NCBI GenBank assembly: GCA_052318935.1
Contig: JBQRKO010000004.1
Strand: one strand, 5' to 3'
Length of the DNA: 64,000 nt
Source of the DNA: Niallia sp052318935
Lineage (GTDB): Bacteria > Bacillota > Bacilli > Bacillales > Cytobacillaceae
Below are positions 34,906-44,726 of this stretch, piece after piece. Numbering within the stretch: the first letter of the stretch is position 1; each line of letters starts with the position of its first letter. The translations under genes were made by a program, and so were the position numbers. The notes beneath the pieces were generated by a model, which was given only the letters and a program-made list of their open reading frames with translations, was not told the DNA's origin and ran no database searches.

Positions 34906-35475
34906 ATAACAAATGGTGCGAAGTGGACTAGTTTTTCCACCATTATTATTACAGTAATACAAATAATGCAATTTTGGCTGCTTGGAAATACCTTAACTGT
35001 TCATGAATTTGGCACGGTCGGCATGCTTACGACGATTATTATGTTTTCACAAATAATATTGGACCTTGGCCTAGGATCTGCCATTATTCAAAAAGAACAA
35101 GCATCCCACAAGCAGCTGTCCACGTTGTTTTGGTTGAATATTGTGCTCGGCATTTTTCTATTTTTAGGCTTGCAGCTGAGCAGTCCAATTCTAGTAAACT
35201 TTTTTGACGAAGAGGCATTAACTCCTGATGTCAGGCTAATTGCTCTTCTATTTTTATTGGCGCCAATTGGCCAGCAGGCACTATATTTATTGCAGAAGGA
35301 CCTATTTTTTCAAAAAATAGGAAAAATAGAAACTGCTAAAATATAGCGTTTTATTGGGATACTGCCGTTATGTTTTTATACGGCATCACCTTATTTGCAG
35401 TTGTATTAACGAATCAATTAGAAGTTGTTGCGTGAACCTATACCGCGATAAGCTTTATTAATTTTGTGATGGGAA
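34906..35475 (+). pseudogene. tuaB: Decayed TuaB-like flippase
   Basis: The frame from 34906 to 35346 encodes AKWTSFSTIIITVIQ, then MQFWLLGNTLTVHEFGTVGMLTT and so on to QALYLLQKDLFFQKIGKIETAKI. This corresponds to the first third of a TuaB/Wzx polysaccharide flippase (normally ~480 aa). No start codon with a ribosome binding site is present and a TAG stops it. Another frame continues with hydrophobic remnants (AVMFLYGITLFAVVLTNQ) to about 35475. The rest is deleted. Confidence 0.75.
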
Positions 35476-35489
35476 GATGGTTATAAAAG

Positions 35490-35690
35490 TTTTATGGATT
35501 ACAAGTGTGTATCCTAATTAACAACAGCCTGGGAGAGCTTCAAAATGATAGGGTAGCAGAGTATTTGTCTGCTAGTGATATTTTTGCTTTGCCTTCCTAT
35601 ACAGAAGGAATGCCAACTGTTGTCATAGAGGCACTTTCGTTAAAAATACCCGTTGTTTGTACACTTGTTGGAGGAGTTCCTGATTAATTT
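35490..35690 (+). pseudogene. tuaC: Remnant of TuaC-like glycosyltransferase (GT4)
   Basis: About 60 residues survive. The stretch EYLSASDIFALPSYTEGMP, then TVVIEALSLKIPVVCTLVGG, is the nucleotide-sugar-binding part of a GT4 enzyme and closely resembles TuaC. Both the N-terminal half and the C-terminal end are missing, and it follows the flippase remnant directly, as in the tua order. It cannot be functional. Confidence 0.75.
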
Positions 35691-35717
35691 TGGACAGTTT
35701 GAACATGTATTACTATA

Positions 35718-35824
35718 GAACACTCATTTCACAAGTGGTCAGAGTGTAGACAATTTACAATTTGCAAAACGTTCAGACTGATCGAAAGCGTTTGTCGACA
35801 GCCTGAACACTCATTTCACAAGTG
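35718..35824 (+). repeat. 20-bp direct repeats in the tua intergenic scar
   Basis: GAACACTCATTTCACAAGTG occurs at 35718-35737 and again, unchanged, at 35805-35824, with GTTCAGACTGATCGAAAGCG and GTTTGTCGACAGCCT between. Probably a remnant of an intergenic repeat left by the deletion that removed tuaB, tuaC and perhaps tuaD. Confidence 0.7.
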
Positions 35825-35864
35825 TGATAAGAAATCATAACAGGAGATTTTAGGAGGATGAAGG

Positions 35865-36803
35865 ATGAATAAAGTGGTTGTAACGGGTGGAGCAGGTTTT
35901 ATAGGATCACATATTGCAGAAGAACTGCTGGAAAAGGGATATAAAGTAATCGTCATCGATAATTTTTCTACAGGTTCATACAGTAATATTGCACATCTTC
36001 CTGTTGAAATTTACCAATATGATATTACTAATCCGAAAATTATTGATTTTATTGCATCATTAGAACCTAATTATATTATTCATCAAGCAGCACAAGTGAG
36101 TGTTGCAGATTCCGTGCACAATATATTACATGATGAAAACGTGAATGTTAAAGGATCTCTTCATGTAATGAAAGCAGCTGTAAAGGCTTCTGTTCAAAAA
36201 TTAGTATTTGCATCATCAGCTGCGGTTTATGGAAATCCGCTATATTTGCCAGTAACAACAGAACATCCGACCGTGCCAGAATCACCATATGGGTTAACGA
36301 AACTGACAGTAGAAAAATATTTAAAGATGGCTTATAAATTTTATCAACTGCCATACAGCATACTTCGATACAGCAATGTCTATGGCCCAAGGCAGGACGC
36401 CAAAGGGGAAGGCGGCGTTGTTTCCATTTTTGCAGAAAGACTAAGCGAAAACAAAGATCTGATCGTATACGGAGATGGAGAGCAAACGAGGGATTTTATT
36501 TATGTAAAAGATGTGGCCGCTGCAAATGTTAAAGCATTAAATACAATTGGAAACATTTGTGTGAATGTTTCTTCCAATACGGCCATTTCTGTAAATGAAC
36601 TATGGACAAAAATGAAAGAGGCTGCGTTTGTAGAAGAGGTTCAAGTAAAGTATGAACAAGAAAGAGCAGGGGATATTCGCCATAGCTTATTATGTAACAA
36701 TGAAACGAAAAAGGTATTGGACTGGGCTCCAAAAACAAGCATGGATATTGGTTTAAGAGAAACATTGTTGTATTCTAAACAACTATTGCAGCAATTAAAG
36801 TGA
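35865..36803 (+). CDS. NAD-dependent nucleotide-sugar 4-epimerase
   Basis: 312 aa extended short-chain dehydrogenase. NAD site TGGAGFIGSHIAEELL at residues ~7-22, catalytic SSAAVYG serine and SPYGLTK Tyr-Lys pair (~residues 146-152), and RYSNVYGPRQ. It acts on a UDP-hexose, UDP-HexNAc or UDP-uronic acid; the exact one cannot be told. It lies where tuaD (UDP-glucose dehydrogenase) lies in the B. subtilis tua operon, so the polymer made here may contain an epimerised sugar rather than glucuronate. AGGAGGATGAAGG precedes the ATG. Confidence 0.85.
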   Translation: MNKVVVTGGAGFIGSHIAEELLEKGYKVIVIDNFSTGSYSNIAHLPVEIYQYDITNPKIIDFIASLEPNYIIHQAAQVSVADSVHNILHDENVNVKGSLHVMKAAVKASVQKLVFASSAAVYGNPLYLPVTTEHPTVPESPYGLTKLTVEKYLKMAYKFYQLPYSILRYSNVYGPRQDAKGEGGVVSIFAERLSENKDLIVYGDGEQTRDFIYVKDVAAANVKALNTIGNICVNVSSNTAISVNELWTKMKEAAFVEEVQVKYEQERAGDIRHSLLCNNETKKVLDWAPKTSMDIGLRETLLYSKQLLQQLK

Positions 36804-36826
36804 TTAAATGGAAGGATATGAAGTAC

Positions 36827-38287
36827 ATGGAAAGTAATCAAACGGTTCGCCAGACAATAGGTGCATCCATCCTTCTGTTTGTCATTGTATCTTTTTTCGT
36901 TACCTTCTTTCAGTTGGAAATAAAATGGCTGTTTGTTTTTTCAGCAGTATGGATCGCATTTGTAGTAATTACCTATATGCATTCAGTTTTTACAACAGGG
37001 CAACAGTTGAGAGGTGTCATGTATATATTAGTTGCTGCCACCTTTCTTAATCAGTCAGTTTTTAGTATAAATATTGGTTTTTTTAATTTGTTTTTTTATC
37101 GATTTATGTTGATTGTAGCAGTTGTTATGTATCTTTTATATAGCATCAAGGAAAAACGGCTTGTAAAAGATTTTGAGAAGCTCCCATTAAAGGGTGTCTG
37201 GTTGTTTTTATGTATATGGTTTTGTTACGGCAGCATTTCTATTCTTTGGTCAAAATCTGTAATGGATGCAGTCAAATATATGATGCTGCTGACAATCGGC
37301 ATCTTGTTTATGTATTTAGTCAACATACTATTTACAAGAATTTCTCAAGTGCTTGTTTTTTACGGAATATGGATGGGCATGACGGCCGTTCTGTTGGTAC
37401 TTGGGTTAATCAATCATTTTATGCAAATTCAGCTCCCAAGTTCTAGTCTTTATGGTGGACCAAGCTATAAGCTTTCCTACCCAACGGCCGTATTTTTTAA
37501 TCAAAACGATTTTGCCACCTTTTTATCTATTTCTTTCTTTTTTTATATAGCTGCTGCAAGAAACAGCAGCAGTGTATGGATCAGAAACGTTTCTTTAATT
37601 TTAGGATGTGTTTCGGCTTATGTTATTTACTTAACAGAATCCCGTGCTAGTTTATTAGCGATTATCGTTGGCCTTTGTGTTTATTTCTTTTTATTGTTAA
37701 ATAAAAAGATAAAAAAAATAATCGGCAGTGCCGCCGTTTTTGGTGCTATAGCTGGTATGTTAATCGCTGTTCCTAAAGTCATCAATAAAATGGAAGAATG
37801 GACGATGCTTTCAGCAAGTTATGGGGGGACAGAGCCGCTTCCTTCTAATTTAGCAAGAATTAATTTATTAAAAAACACTTTTTATTATGTGCTCGATTCA
37901 TATGGAATAGGCGTAGGTGCAGGTAATCTACCCTATTATTTAGAAAAATACCCCATTTTCCCTACTGGGAATGTGTGGCAAGTTCATAACTGGTTAGCAG
38001 AGATTATTGGGAATTTCGGAATATTCATCTTGTTAGGCTATATCAGTATTATTTTCTACCTCTGTTTCTCTTTATATAAACTATATGAGTTATCTAACAG
38101 TCCAACATACAAGATGTTATTAGAAGCATGTTTAACAGCTCAAATCGCTTTTCTTGTTTCAAGCATCAGCCCAAGCTCGGTTAGCAATCTTTATTTCCAT
38201 TGGGTGTTTTTAGGATTTGTTCTTGCTGCCATATCAGTTTTAAAAAAGCGGAAACAAAAAAGAACGAGGGAGTATGTTTTGAAATGA
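36827..38287 (+). CDS. tuaE: O-antigen-ligase-type polymerase TuaE-like
   Basis: 486 aa from ATG 36827 with GGAAGG 10 nt upstream; starts at 36800 (GTG) or 36818 (ATG) are also possible. About eleven membrane segments and the Wzy_C loop (YLTESRASLLAIIVGL, then a ~100-residue outside loop with VGAGNLPYYL and WQVHNWLAEIIGNFG). This type polymerises lipid-linked repeats on the outer face of the membrane. Length matches TuaE (488 aa). The stop overlaps the next start (ATGA). Confidence 0.82.
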   Translation: MESNQTVRQTIGASILLFVIVSFFVTFFQLEIKWLFVFSAVWIAFVVITYMHSVFTTGQQLRGVMYILVAATFLNQSVFSINIGFFNLFFYRFMLIVAVVMYLLYSIKEKRLVKDFEKLPLKGVWLFLCIWFCYGSISILWSKSVMDAVKYMMLLTIGILFMYLVNILFTRISQVLVFYGIWMGMTAVLLVLGLINHFMQIQLPSSSLYGGPSYKLSYPTAVFFNQNDFATFLSISFFFYIAAARNSSSVWIRNVSLILGCVSAYVIYLTESRASLLAIIVGLCVYFFLLLNKKIKKIIGSAAVFGAIAGMLIAVPKVINKMEEWTMLSASYGGTEPLPSNLARINLLKNTFYYVLDSYGIGVGAGNLPYYLEKYPIFPTGNVWQVHNWLAEIIGNFGIFILLGYISIIFYLCFSLYKLYELSNSPTYKMLLEACLTAQIAFLVSSISPSSVSNLYFHWVFLGFVLAAISVLKKRKQKRTREYVLK

Positions 38288-38970
38288 AAGAAATTATTGT
38301 TAGAGTAGCTCAACGTTTGAAAAAATATATATGGTTATGTTTAGGCGTGATTATTATGTGCAGCCTGATTGGTGCACTGATACCCTTTGGAAAGGAAAAG
38401 CAAACCTTTACAACGGAAGCGGATGTAAAGTTAGGAAGCTATGATAACCCTGCCTTTAATAATACCGTACAAGTAATACAGATGATAACGAATAAAGGGT
38501 TTTACGATCAATATATTGATAAAAGTTGGTATGAAACTCTCGATCAATCTTTGAGTGTAACTGCTTCTACCAATAATACCCTTCATTTTACGTATACAAG
38601 CGACTCCGAAGCAGATTCGACAGCACACTTAACAAGCATCATTAACGCATTTTTAAAGGTAGATAATGAACATTATGCTGTAAAAAAGTCGATAATTGAT
38701 GAAAATATTACAGCTTTAGAAAAAATCAAAGCCAGTCCGGAAACGGCTGTTGATAAACAGCGTTTTTTATATGATTTACAGATGAGCGAGCTAGATACGA
38801 TGCCTGCTTCGATAGTTAAAGATGTTGTGCTACTAGAGAAAGGTAGACAATTATCGGCAAAAGATAGAGGGATTTTAGGTGCTTTATTAGGAATCACTTT
38901 CAGTTTCTTTTGGGTGCTCATACCGGAAAGGCAGACAAGATATCCGAAAAGCGAGAGTTCAAAAAGGTAA
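38284..38970 (+). CDS. tuaF: Polysaccharide chain-length/export protein TuaF-like
   Basis: 228 aa (TuaF 226 aa) from ATG 38284 inside the tuaE stop. Wzz-like layout: membrane segment at ~17-36, an outside domain of ~150 residues with predicted coiled helices, and a second membrane segment at ~198-215. It lacks a kinase domain. It is probably a chain-length or polymerase-associated factor. Translationally coupled to tuaE. Confidence 0.78.
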   Translation: MKEIIVRVAQRLKKYIWLCLGVIIMCSLIGALIPFGKEKQTFTTEADVKLGSYDNPAFNNTVQVIQMITNKGFYDQYIDKSWYETLDQSLSVTASTNNTLHFTYTSDSEADSTAHLTSIINAFLKVDNEHYAVKKSIIDENITALEKIKASPETAVDKQRFLYDLQMSELDTMPASIVKDVVLLEKGRQLSAKDRGILGALLGITFSFFWVLIPERQTRYPKSESSKR

Positions 38971-39054
38971 CAAATAAGAAGAAAGCAAACGAAGAGATTA
39001 GCAGCTATCATTTAGTGGCTTTTTGAACAACCTCTAAAAGAAAGGTGTCTTCAG

Positions 39055-39813
39055 ATGAAGTATGAAAAAGAACTAGTTTCTATTATTATGCCTTCATACA
39101 ATTGCAAGAAGTATATTCAAGCAAGTGTTCAATCTGTTTTAAAACAAACGTATAAAAATTGGGAATTGATCATTGTCGATGACTGTTCAACAGATGGAAC
39201 GCAAAGCTTGCTGCGGAAGGTAGAAAAAGAAGATGAAAGAATACATGTCTTTTACGAGAAGGAAAACGGGGGAGCAGCAGTAGCAAGAAATAAAGCACTC
39301 GAGCATGCAAAAGGAAGATTTGTTGCTTTTTTAGATAGTGATGACAAGTGGAAACCAAATAAATTATCTGTGCAGCTGGGATTTATGAAACAGCATCAAT
39401 ATGCATTTACTTTCACAGCATATGAGTATATGTCGGAAGATGCCGTTCTTTTAGGAAAAATAATATCGGCACCAAAAGAAGTCTCATATCATGATATGTT
39501 AAAAAATACAATTGTCGGCTGTTTAACAGTTGTTATTGACCGTATGAAAACGGGTTCTATCCAAATGCCAAATATTCGAACTCGGCAAGACTTGGCAACA
39601 TGGTTAAGCATATTAAAAAAAGGGCATAAAGCATACGGAATCAATGAAGTGCTGGCAGAATACAGAGTAGGGAATTTATCTATCTCCGGGAACAAGTGGA
39701 AGGCAGCTCAAAAAACATGGTATGTCTACCGTCAGATCGAAAAGTTGAATTTCTTACAAGCAACTTGGTGTTTTTCTCACTATGCATTTCATGCCGTCCG
39801 CAAAAGACTATAA
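39055..39813 (+). CDS. tuaG: Family 2 glycosyltransferase TuaG-like
   Basis: 252 aa, the same length as TuaG. GT-A fold: SIIMPSYNCKKYIQASVQSVLKQTYKNWELIIVDDCSTDGT at the start, then the DxD motif in FLDSDDKWKPNK, and TRQDLATWLSILKKG in the second half. It transfers a sugar from a nucleotide sugar to the lipid-linked intermediate on the cytosolic face. Preceded by AAAGGTG. No membrane segment. Confidence 0.85.
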   Translation: MKYEKELVSIIMPSYNCKKYIQASVQSVLKQTYKNWELIIVDDCSTDGTQSLLRKVEKEDERIHVFYEKENGGAAVARNKALEHAKGRFVAFLDSDDKWKPNKLSVQLGFMKQHQYAFTFTAYEYMSEDAVLLGKIISAPKEVSYHDMLKNTIVGCLTVVIDRMKTGSIQMPNIRTRQDLATWLSILKKGHKAYGINEVLAEYRVGNLSISGNKWKAAQKTWYVYRQIEKLNFLQATWCFSHYAFHAVRKRL

Positions 39814-39835
39814 CGATAAGGAGCAGTAGGGAATA

Positions 39836-40999
39836 ATGATAAAAAACATCCATGTAGTTGTTGCAACTGGAGAATGGACAGGAGACTTATTGCGTTATCG
39901 TAGGCATCGTCTTGCAGAATACTTGCAGCAACAGGAAGATTCAGAGGAAGTTATTTGGCTATGCCCTGCTTCTAACAATAAATCGTCTCAAATAAAGCTG
40001 CAAAATGGTATTACACAATGGCCTATAGCAGATGCAGGTGAAAATAAACTTTTTCGTTTCAGTCGTTTTCTTTCTTTTTTTTATCAAAAAAAACTAGAGT
40101 CTCTCTTAGCTTATTTAAATAAAAGGAAGAAGGAATGTAAACTAACGCTTTGGTATACGTATCCAGCATTCTCTGCCCTTTCTGATCTATTTCCATGGGA
40201 TAAAATCCTATATGATTGCAGTGATTTGTGGTCACAGCCAATCAATGGAACATCGTCGTTTTTATCAGCTGTTCGGCAAAAACTGATTTATCGCAGCGAA
40301 GAAAAGATAATTAAAAAGGCAGATCATATCACCTGTACGTCTATCTATTTATACAATAAAATACTAGAACGAGTGCCAGTGAGCAAAAATGTCTCTATAT
40401 ATGAGAACGGCGTAGAATTTTCTTCTTTCCAAATGGCTGAAAAAGCGGAGAACGTTCTTCCTGAAAGTGCGACTGGAACGGTGTTTGGTTATATTGGTGG
40501 AATTAAACCTAAACTAGATTTTGCTTTAATAAAAAAAGTCGCTCAACAAAAAAAAGACTGGTTTTTCTTATTTGTTGGCCCAGACGGCACCAATAATAGC
40601 CATGATTTTCAGCAATTATTAACGGAGGAAAATGTAGTGTGGACAGGGAGTGTTCCGCCGCAAACCGTTCCGTTATATATGAATCTAATTGATATAGGGA
40701 TGATGCCATATAAACAATCTCTTTATAATAAAGCTATTTTTCCACTGAAGCTGTTTGAATTCTTGGCAGCAGGAAAAGCGGCAGTTGGCGTCCATTTACC
40801 ATCCACCAACCAATACAAAGAGGCTGGAGTTTACAGTTCTATTGACACATCAAGCAGCCAAGTTTTTATTGAGGCTTGTGAAGAGCTGGAGAAGGAATTG
40901 GACAATAAAGGCTTAATTAACAGAAGAATTCAATTAGCAAAGACGAAAGACTGGAATAATATCTTTGCCGAAATGCTAAAGATAGCTTCGAGCAAATAG
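39836..40999 (+). CDS. tuaH: GT-B glycosyltransferase TuaH-like
   Basis: 387 aa (TuaH ~397 aa). The N-terminal part HVVVATGEWTGDLLRYRRHRLAEYL and LWYTYPAFSALSDLFPWDKILYDCSDLW strongly resemble TuaH. The C-terminal GT-B nucleotide-sugar part has YIGGIKPKLDFALIKKVA and LFEFLAAGKAAVGVHLPS. It is last gene of the tua-like cluster, followed by a terminator. Preceded by AAGGAGCAG. Confidence 0.82.
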   Translation: MIKNIHVVVATGEWTGDLLRYRRHRLAEYLQQQEDSEEVIWLCPASNNKSSQIKLQNGITQWPIADAGENKLFRFSRFLSFFYQKKLESLLAYLNKRKKECKLTLWYTYPAFSALSDLFPWDKILYDCSDLWSQPINGTSSFLSAVRQKLIYRSEEKIIKKADHITCTSIYLYNKILERVPVSKNVSIYENGVEFSSFQMAEKAENVLPESATGTVFGYIGGIKPKLDFALIKKVAQQKKDWFFLFVGPDGTNNSHDFQQLLTEENVVWTGSVPPQTVPLYMNLIDIGMMPYKQSLYNKAIFPLKLFEFLAAGKAAVGVHLPSTNQYKEAGVYSSIDTSSSQVFIEACEELEKELDNKGLINRRIQLAKTKDWNNIFAEMLKIASSK

Positions 41000-41012
41000 A
41001 GGTTTTTGAAAG

Positions 41013-41052
41013 AGGCATCACTTCATCTTACGGATGAGGTGATGCTTTTTGT
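41013..41052 (+). terminator. Terminator of the tua-like operon
   Basis: Stem GGCATCACTTCATC / GATGAGGTGATGC with a 6-nt loop and a TTTTTG tail, 14 bp past the tuaH stop. Confidence 0.88.
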
Positions 41053-41180
41053 CTTTAAACTGGATTACGTTATAATAACCACAGATAATTGTTAACAAAT
41101 AGACACAAAAGATTAGCTGTTCATCGATATAAAACATGGGATAATGACCGTATAACTAAATGGAATTAGGAGTGAATCGT

Positions 41181-42578
41181 TTGAAAAAAATCGTCGTTGT
41201 AGGTGGAGGCATAACTGGATTATCTACGATGTATTATTTGCAAAAAATAAAACAAAAAAATAATTTAAATGTGCAGCTTCTTTTAGTAGAAGAAAAAGAG
41301 ACGTTGGGCGGAAAAATACATTCTATCGAAAAAGATAATTTTATTATGGAGACGGGAGCGGATTCGATTGTTGCCAGAAATAAAAATGTGCTCCCCTTTG
41401 TAAAGGAGCTTCAATTAGAAGACGAGCTTGTTTATAATGCGACAGGAATCTCGTATATCCACACAAAAGATAAGCTTTTAGAAATACCTAAAGACTCTAT
41501 TTTTGGCATTCCTATGAGTTTGGATTCATTATTTTCAAGTGAACTTGTTTCTGCAAGAGGAAAATTAGAAGCGTTAAAAGATCTATTTAAACGGAATAAA
41601 CATTTTACAAAAGAAACGTCGATTGGCGAATTTTTAGAGTATTTTTTTGGAAAAGAATTAGTAGAGAAACAAATCGCTCCTGTGTTGGCAGGTGTTTATT
41701 CTGGAAATTTAGATTCTTTAACGATGGCGTCTACTCTTCCGTATTTATTAGATTATAAAAATGAATACGGAAGCATTATTCAAGGGTTAGCAAAAAATAA
41801 AAATAGCTTTCAATCTGCTGCCAATAAAAAATTTATTTCCTTTAAAAATGGGTTATCCACCATTATTAATCGATTAGAAGAAGTACTAACTGATGTAACG
41901 ATTTTAAAAGGGGTACAAACTACGAAAATTAATAAAAATAATCGCAACTATCGATTATCTTTTTCTAATCACGAAGACATAGAAGCAGACTCCGTTATAT
42001 TAACAACACCACAAGATGTGTCTCAACAGCTGTTGGCGAATAAAGAATTGGATACAGATTTTAACAAGTTGGAAAATTCATCTAATATTACCATGTATTT
42101 AGCATATAATGTTTCAGACGATGTTCTTCCTAAAGATGGGACGGGTTTTATTGTCGCAGAGGATAGCGAATTAACATGTAATGCATGCACTTGGACGAGC
42201 AGAAAATGGAAACATACATCGAAAAACAATCAATTGCTCCTTAGAGTATTTTATAAAAAATCTAATCCAGCTTATGAGTATTTGAATGAATTAACAGAGG
42301 AAGAACTAGTAAACGTAGCAGTAAAGGATATTGAAAAAAGCCTTAGCATTAAAGTAAAACCAACAAGTTATGAGATTACAAAATGGAATAACTTGATGCC
42401 GGTTTATTCTTTACATCATAAAGAAGCAATCGACAATTTAACATCTAAATTGGCGAGCCTTTATCCTGATGTATTATTGGCAGGATGCTCTTATTATGGA
42501 GTAGGAATAGCGGCGTGTATTGCGAATGGAGAAGCTACTGCTGAAAAAGTTGCCAACGCTTTATTGCAAAAGGTTTAA
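41181..42578 (+). CDS. hemY: Protoporphyrinogen/coproporphyrinogen oxidase HemY-type
   Basis: 465 aa from TTG 41181, which has AGGAG 9 nt upstream; an ATG at 41160 has no ribosome binding site. FAD-binding Rossmann motif VVVGGGITGLSTMYYLQ, then EEKETLGGKIHS and METGADSIVARNK, and the C-terminal FAD loop LAGCSYYGVGIAACIANGE. It oxidises coproporphyrinogen III (Gram-positive pathway) or protoporphyrinogen IX with O2. It is separated here from hemE and hemH, so it may be a second copy. Confidence 0.9.
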   Translation: MKKIVVVGGGITGLSTMYYLQKIKQKNNLNVQLLLVEEKETLGGKIHSIEKDNFIMETGADSIVARNKNVLPFVKELQLEDELVYNATGISYIHTKDKLLEIPKDSIFGIPMSLDSLFSSELVSARGKLEALKDLFKRNKHFTKETSIGEFLEYFFGKELVEKQIAPVLAGVYSGNLDSLTMASTLPYLLDYKNEYGSIIQGLAKNKNSFQSAANKKFISFKNGLSTIINRLEEVLTDVTILKGVQTTKINKNNRNYRLSFSNHEDIEADSVILTTPQDVSQQLLANKELDTDFNKLENSSNITMYLAYNVSDDVLPKDGTGFIVAEDSELTCNACTWTSRKWKHTSKNNQLLLRVFYKKSNPAYEYLNELTEEELVNVAVKDIEKSLSIKVKPTSYEITKWNNLMPVYSLHHKEAIDNLTSKLASLYPDVLLAGCSYYGVGIAACIANGEATAEKVANALLQKV

Positions 42579-42587
42579 TCCATGAAT

Positions 42588-42637
42588 AAAAAACTGGTGA
42601 TAGAAGATGCTGTAATCTTTTATCACCAGTTTTTTGT
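42588..42637 (+). terminator. Terminator of hemY
   Basis: Perfect 15-bp inverted repeat AAAAAACTGGTGATA / TATCACCAGTTTTTT with an 18-nt loop. Confidence 0.9.
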
Positions 42638-42994
42638 TTGTTGATGAAAAATTATTTTCCATGTTGTCCACGGCAGTTATACGTTTGGAACTTATGTGAT
42701 TGGGGTCTTCTTCTTATCCGGCATTGGATAAAAACGAGGACAAAGCAGTGGAAACAAATATTAATATTATTATTAGGGATCATCTTACAAGTATTAGCTT
42801 CCTTTTCTTATTTAATTGGCATCACACCAAAAGGAATAGATCCTGTCCCCTTTGTGATGTTTTTTACTTCCTGCATGTATTTATGGGCAATCATTTCAAC
42901 TCATTGGCTAGTAATTAATCCGATTGCAAAGGATTATATTTTTGAGAGTATGAGGGATGGGGTTATCGTAGCCGCTAGCAAGTGTGATTTCTAA
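42638..42994 (+). pseudogene. Remnant of a 7TM-type sensor (histidine kinase or diguanylate cyclase)
   Basis: 118 codons with both ends missing. The hydrophobic stretch QILILLLGIILQVLASFSYLIG followed by NPIAKDYIFESMRDGVIV matches the last helices of N-terminal 7TM signalling regions just before the PAS domain. No kinase or GGDEF domain follows, and the frame is lost upstream. Interpreted as a degraded gene. Confidence 0.65.
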
Positions 42995-43095
42995 TGAAAT
43001 AATGATAATTGTTAAGAAAAGGTATTAAATACTATTTCAATATGTTAGAATATAGCCAATATTTAGATGGAACGAATAGTTAAGGAGTGAGGAAG

Positions 43096-43722
43096 ATGGA
43101 TAACTTTTTTACTTTTATTGTATTATCACTATTTGTTGTGATGAGTCCTGGTGTAGATACAGCGCTTATTACAAAACGAACCATTTCGGGCGGCAAAAAA
43201 GATGGATTTAAAATTGCATAAGAAATTACAACAGGATCATTAGTTCATACATTTGCTGCGGCATTTGGTTTATCGGCTATTCTAATGCAGTCTGCACTTG
43301 CTTTTGAAATTGTTAAATATGTTGGTGCTATTTATTTAATTTATTTGGGGGTATCCTCTTTTTTAACACATAAAAGTAAAAAAAATACAGGGGTGGAGCA
43401 GAAAAAACAGTCCTATTCTAAAGTGTCTGCTTTTAAACAAGGGGCATTATCCAATATCCTTAACCCAAAAGTGGCGATGTTTTTCATCACATTTTTACCA
43501 CAATTTGTCCAGCCTGGAACAAGCACTACATGGCAGCTTATAACAATGGGCATCGTTTATACACTATTATCCATCAGCTGGTTTTTTGTATATGTTTTTT
43601 TTATTCATTTTATGCGGGAATGGCTATTATCCGCTAAGGTGCAAAAAGCGATGGATAGAATTACAGGTGTCGTATTAATAGGATTTGGATTAAAATTAGC
43701 ATTAGCAAAACGGAATTTATAA
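43096..43722 (+). pseudogene. LysE/RhtB-family amino acid exporter with in-frame stop
   Basis: Start ATG 43096 behind TAAGGAGTGAGG. The frame runs MDNFFTFIVLSLFVVMSPGVDTALITKRTISGGKKDGFKIA, then TAA at 43219-43221, and continues in the same frame EITTGSLVHTFAAAFGLSAILM to 43722. Homologues usually read ALGITTG at this point, so at least the Leu codon has become a stop. Length without the stop would be 208 aa, normal for the family, with all six membrane segments. A sequencing error cannot be excluded. Confidence 0.8.
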
Positions 43723-43790
43723 AAAGGCAGGAGCAGTATTTGCTGTTCCTGTTTTTTAAATGTCGAAAACGTAATAAAGGAGCAATCACC

Positions 43791-44644
43791 TTGAATATAC
43801 TTTCAACTGAACATTTAAAAATTGGTTATGAAGAAAAAATCATTGTGAAAGATTTAAGCTTTGACATTCAAGCCGGAAAAATAACAACGATTATTGGCCC
43901 TAACGGATGTGGGAAATCGACTATTTTAAAAACATTGGCAAGAATACATAATTAAAAACATTGGCAAGAATACATAAAGCGAAGTCAGGATTTGTGTATT
44001 TAGATGGGAAACAAATACATAAAATTCCTACAAAGCAAATTGCCCAAAAGATGGCCGTTCTGCCGCAATCACCAGATGCACCTGCTGGTTTGACTGTTTT
44101 TGATTTGGTTTCATACGGTCGTTCACCTCATCAACGAGGTTTTGCTCGCTTAAGTGAAAAAGATAAAGAAGTGATTGAATGGTCACTGCAAGTAACAGGT
44201 TTAAAAGATTTAATGGACCAAGATGTCGATAAATTGTCTGGCGGACAAAGACAAAGAGCGTGGATAGCGATGGCCATTGCTCAAGAAACAGATTTATTAA
44301 TTTTAGATGAACCGACAACGTATTTAGATATGGCTCATCAATTAGAGGTATTGCAGCTGTTAAAAAAACTAAATAAAGAGGAAAATAGAACGATTGTAAT
44401 GGTTATCCATGATTTAAATCATGCTGCTCGTTTTTCTGATCGAATGGTGGCCATGAATAAAGGGACATTAATGAAAGAAGGAACTGCAGATGAAGTGATG
44501 ACGTCTGAAGTATTAAAAGATGTTTTTCATATCGAAGCAGTTATTGTAAAAGATCCGAAAACAAATAAACCGGTATGTTTGTCTTATGACTTAATAGAAG
44601 CACATGCAGATAAGACTTTGAAACAAGCTACAGCTAGTGTGTGA
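43791..44644 (+). pseudogene. Iron/siderophore-type ABC ATPase broken by a 26-bp duplication
   Basis: Start TTG 43791 behind AAAGGAG. The first part holds Walker A GPNGCGKST. At 43926-43977 a 26-bp unit (starting TTAAAAACATTGGCAAGAAT) is present twice in tandem, which shifts the frame and brings a stop. The second part encodes LSGGQRQRAWIAMA, LLILDEPTTYLDMAHQLEV and VIHDLNHAARFSD, typical of FecE/FhuC-type ATPases. Removing one unit restores a ~275-aa protein. No permease or binding protein genes are adjacent. Confidence 0.88.
43926..43977 (+). repeat. Perfect 26-bp tandem duplication
   Basis: Units 43926-43951 and 43952-43977 are identical. 26 is not a multiple of three, hence the frameshift in the ABC ATPase gene. 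A recent slippage event, and revertible by loss of one unit. Confidence 0.93.
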
Positions 44645-44726
44645 AAAATAGAAATTTTTAACATGAAATAGATTCGAAAACATATATTTAAAGATAAGAA
44701 AGCATAAGAGTTTTAACTTAGATAAC

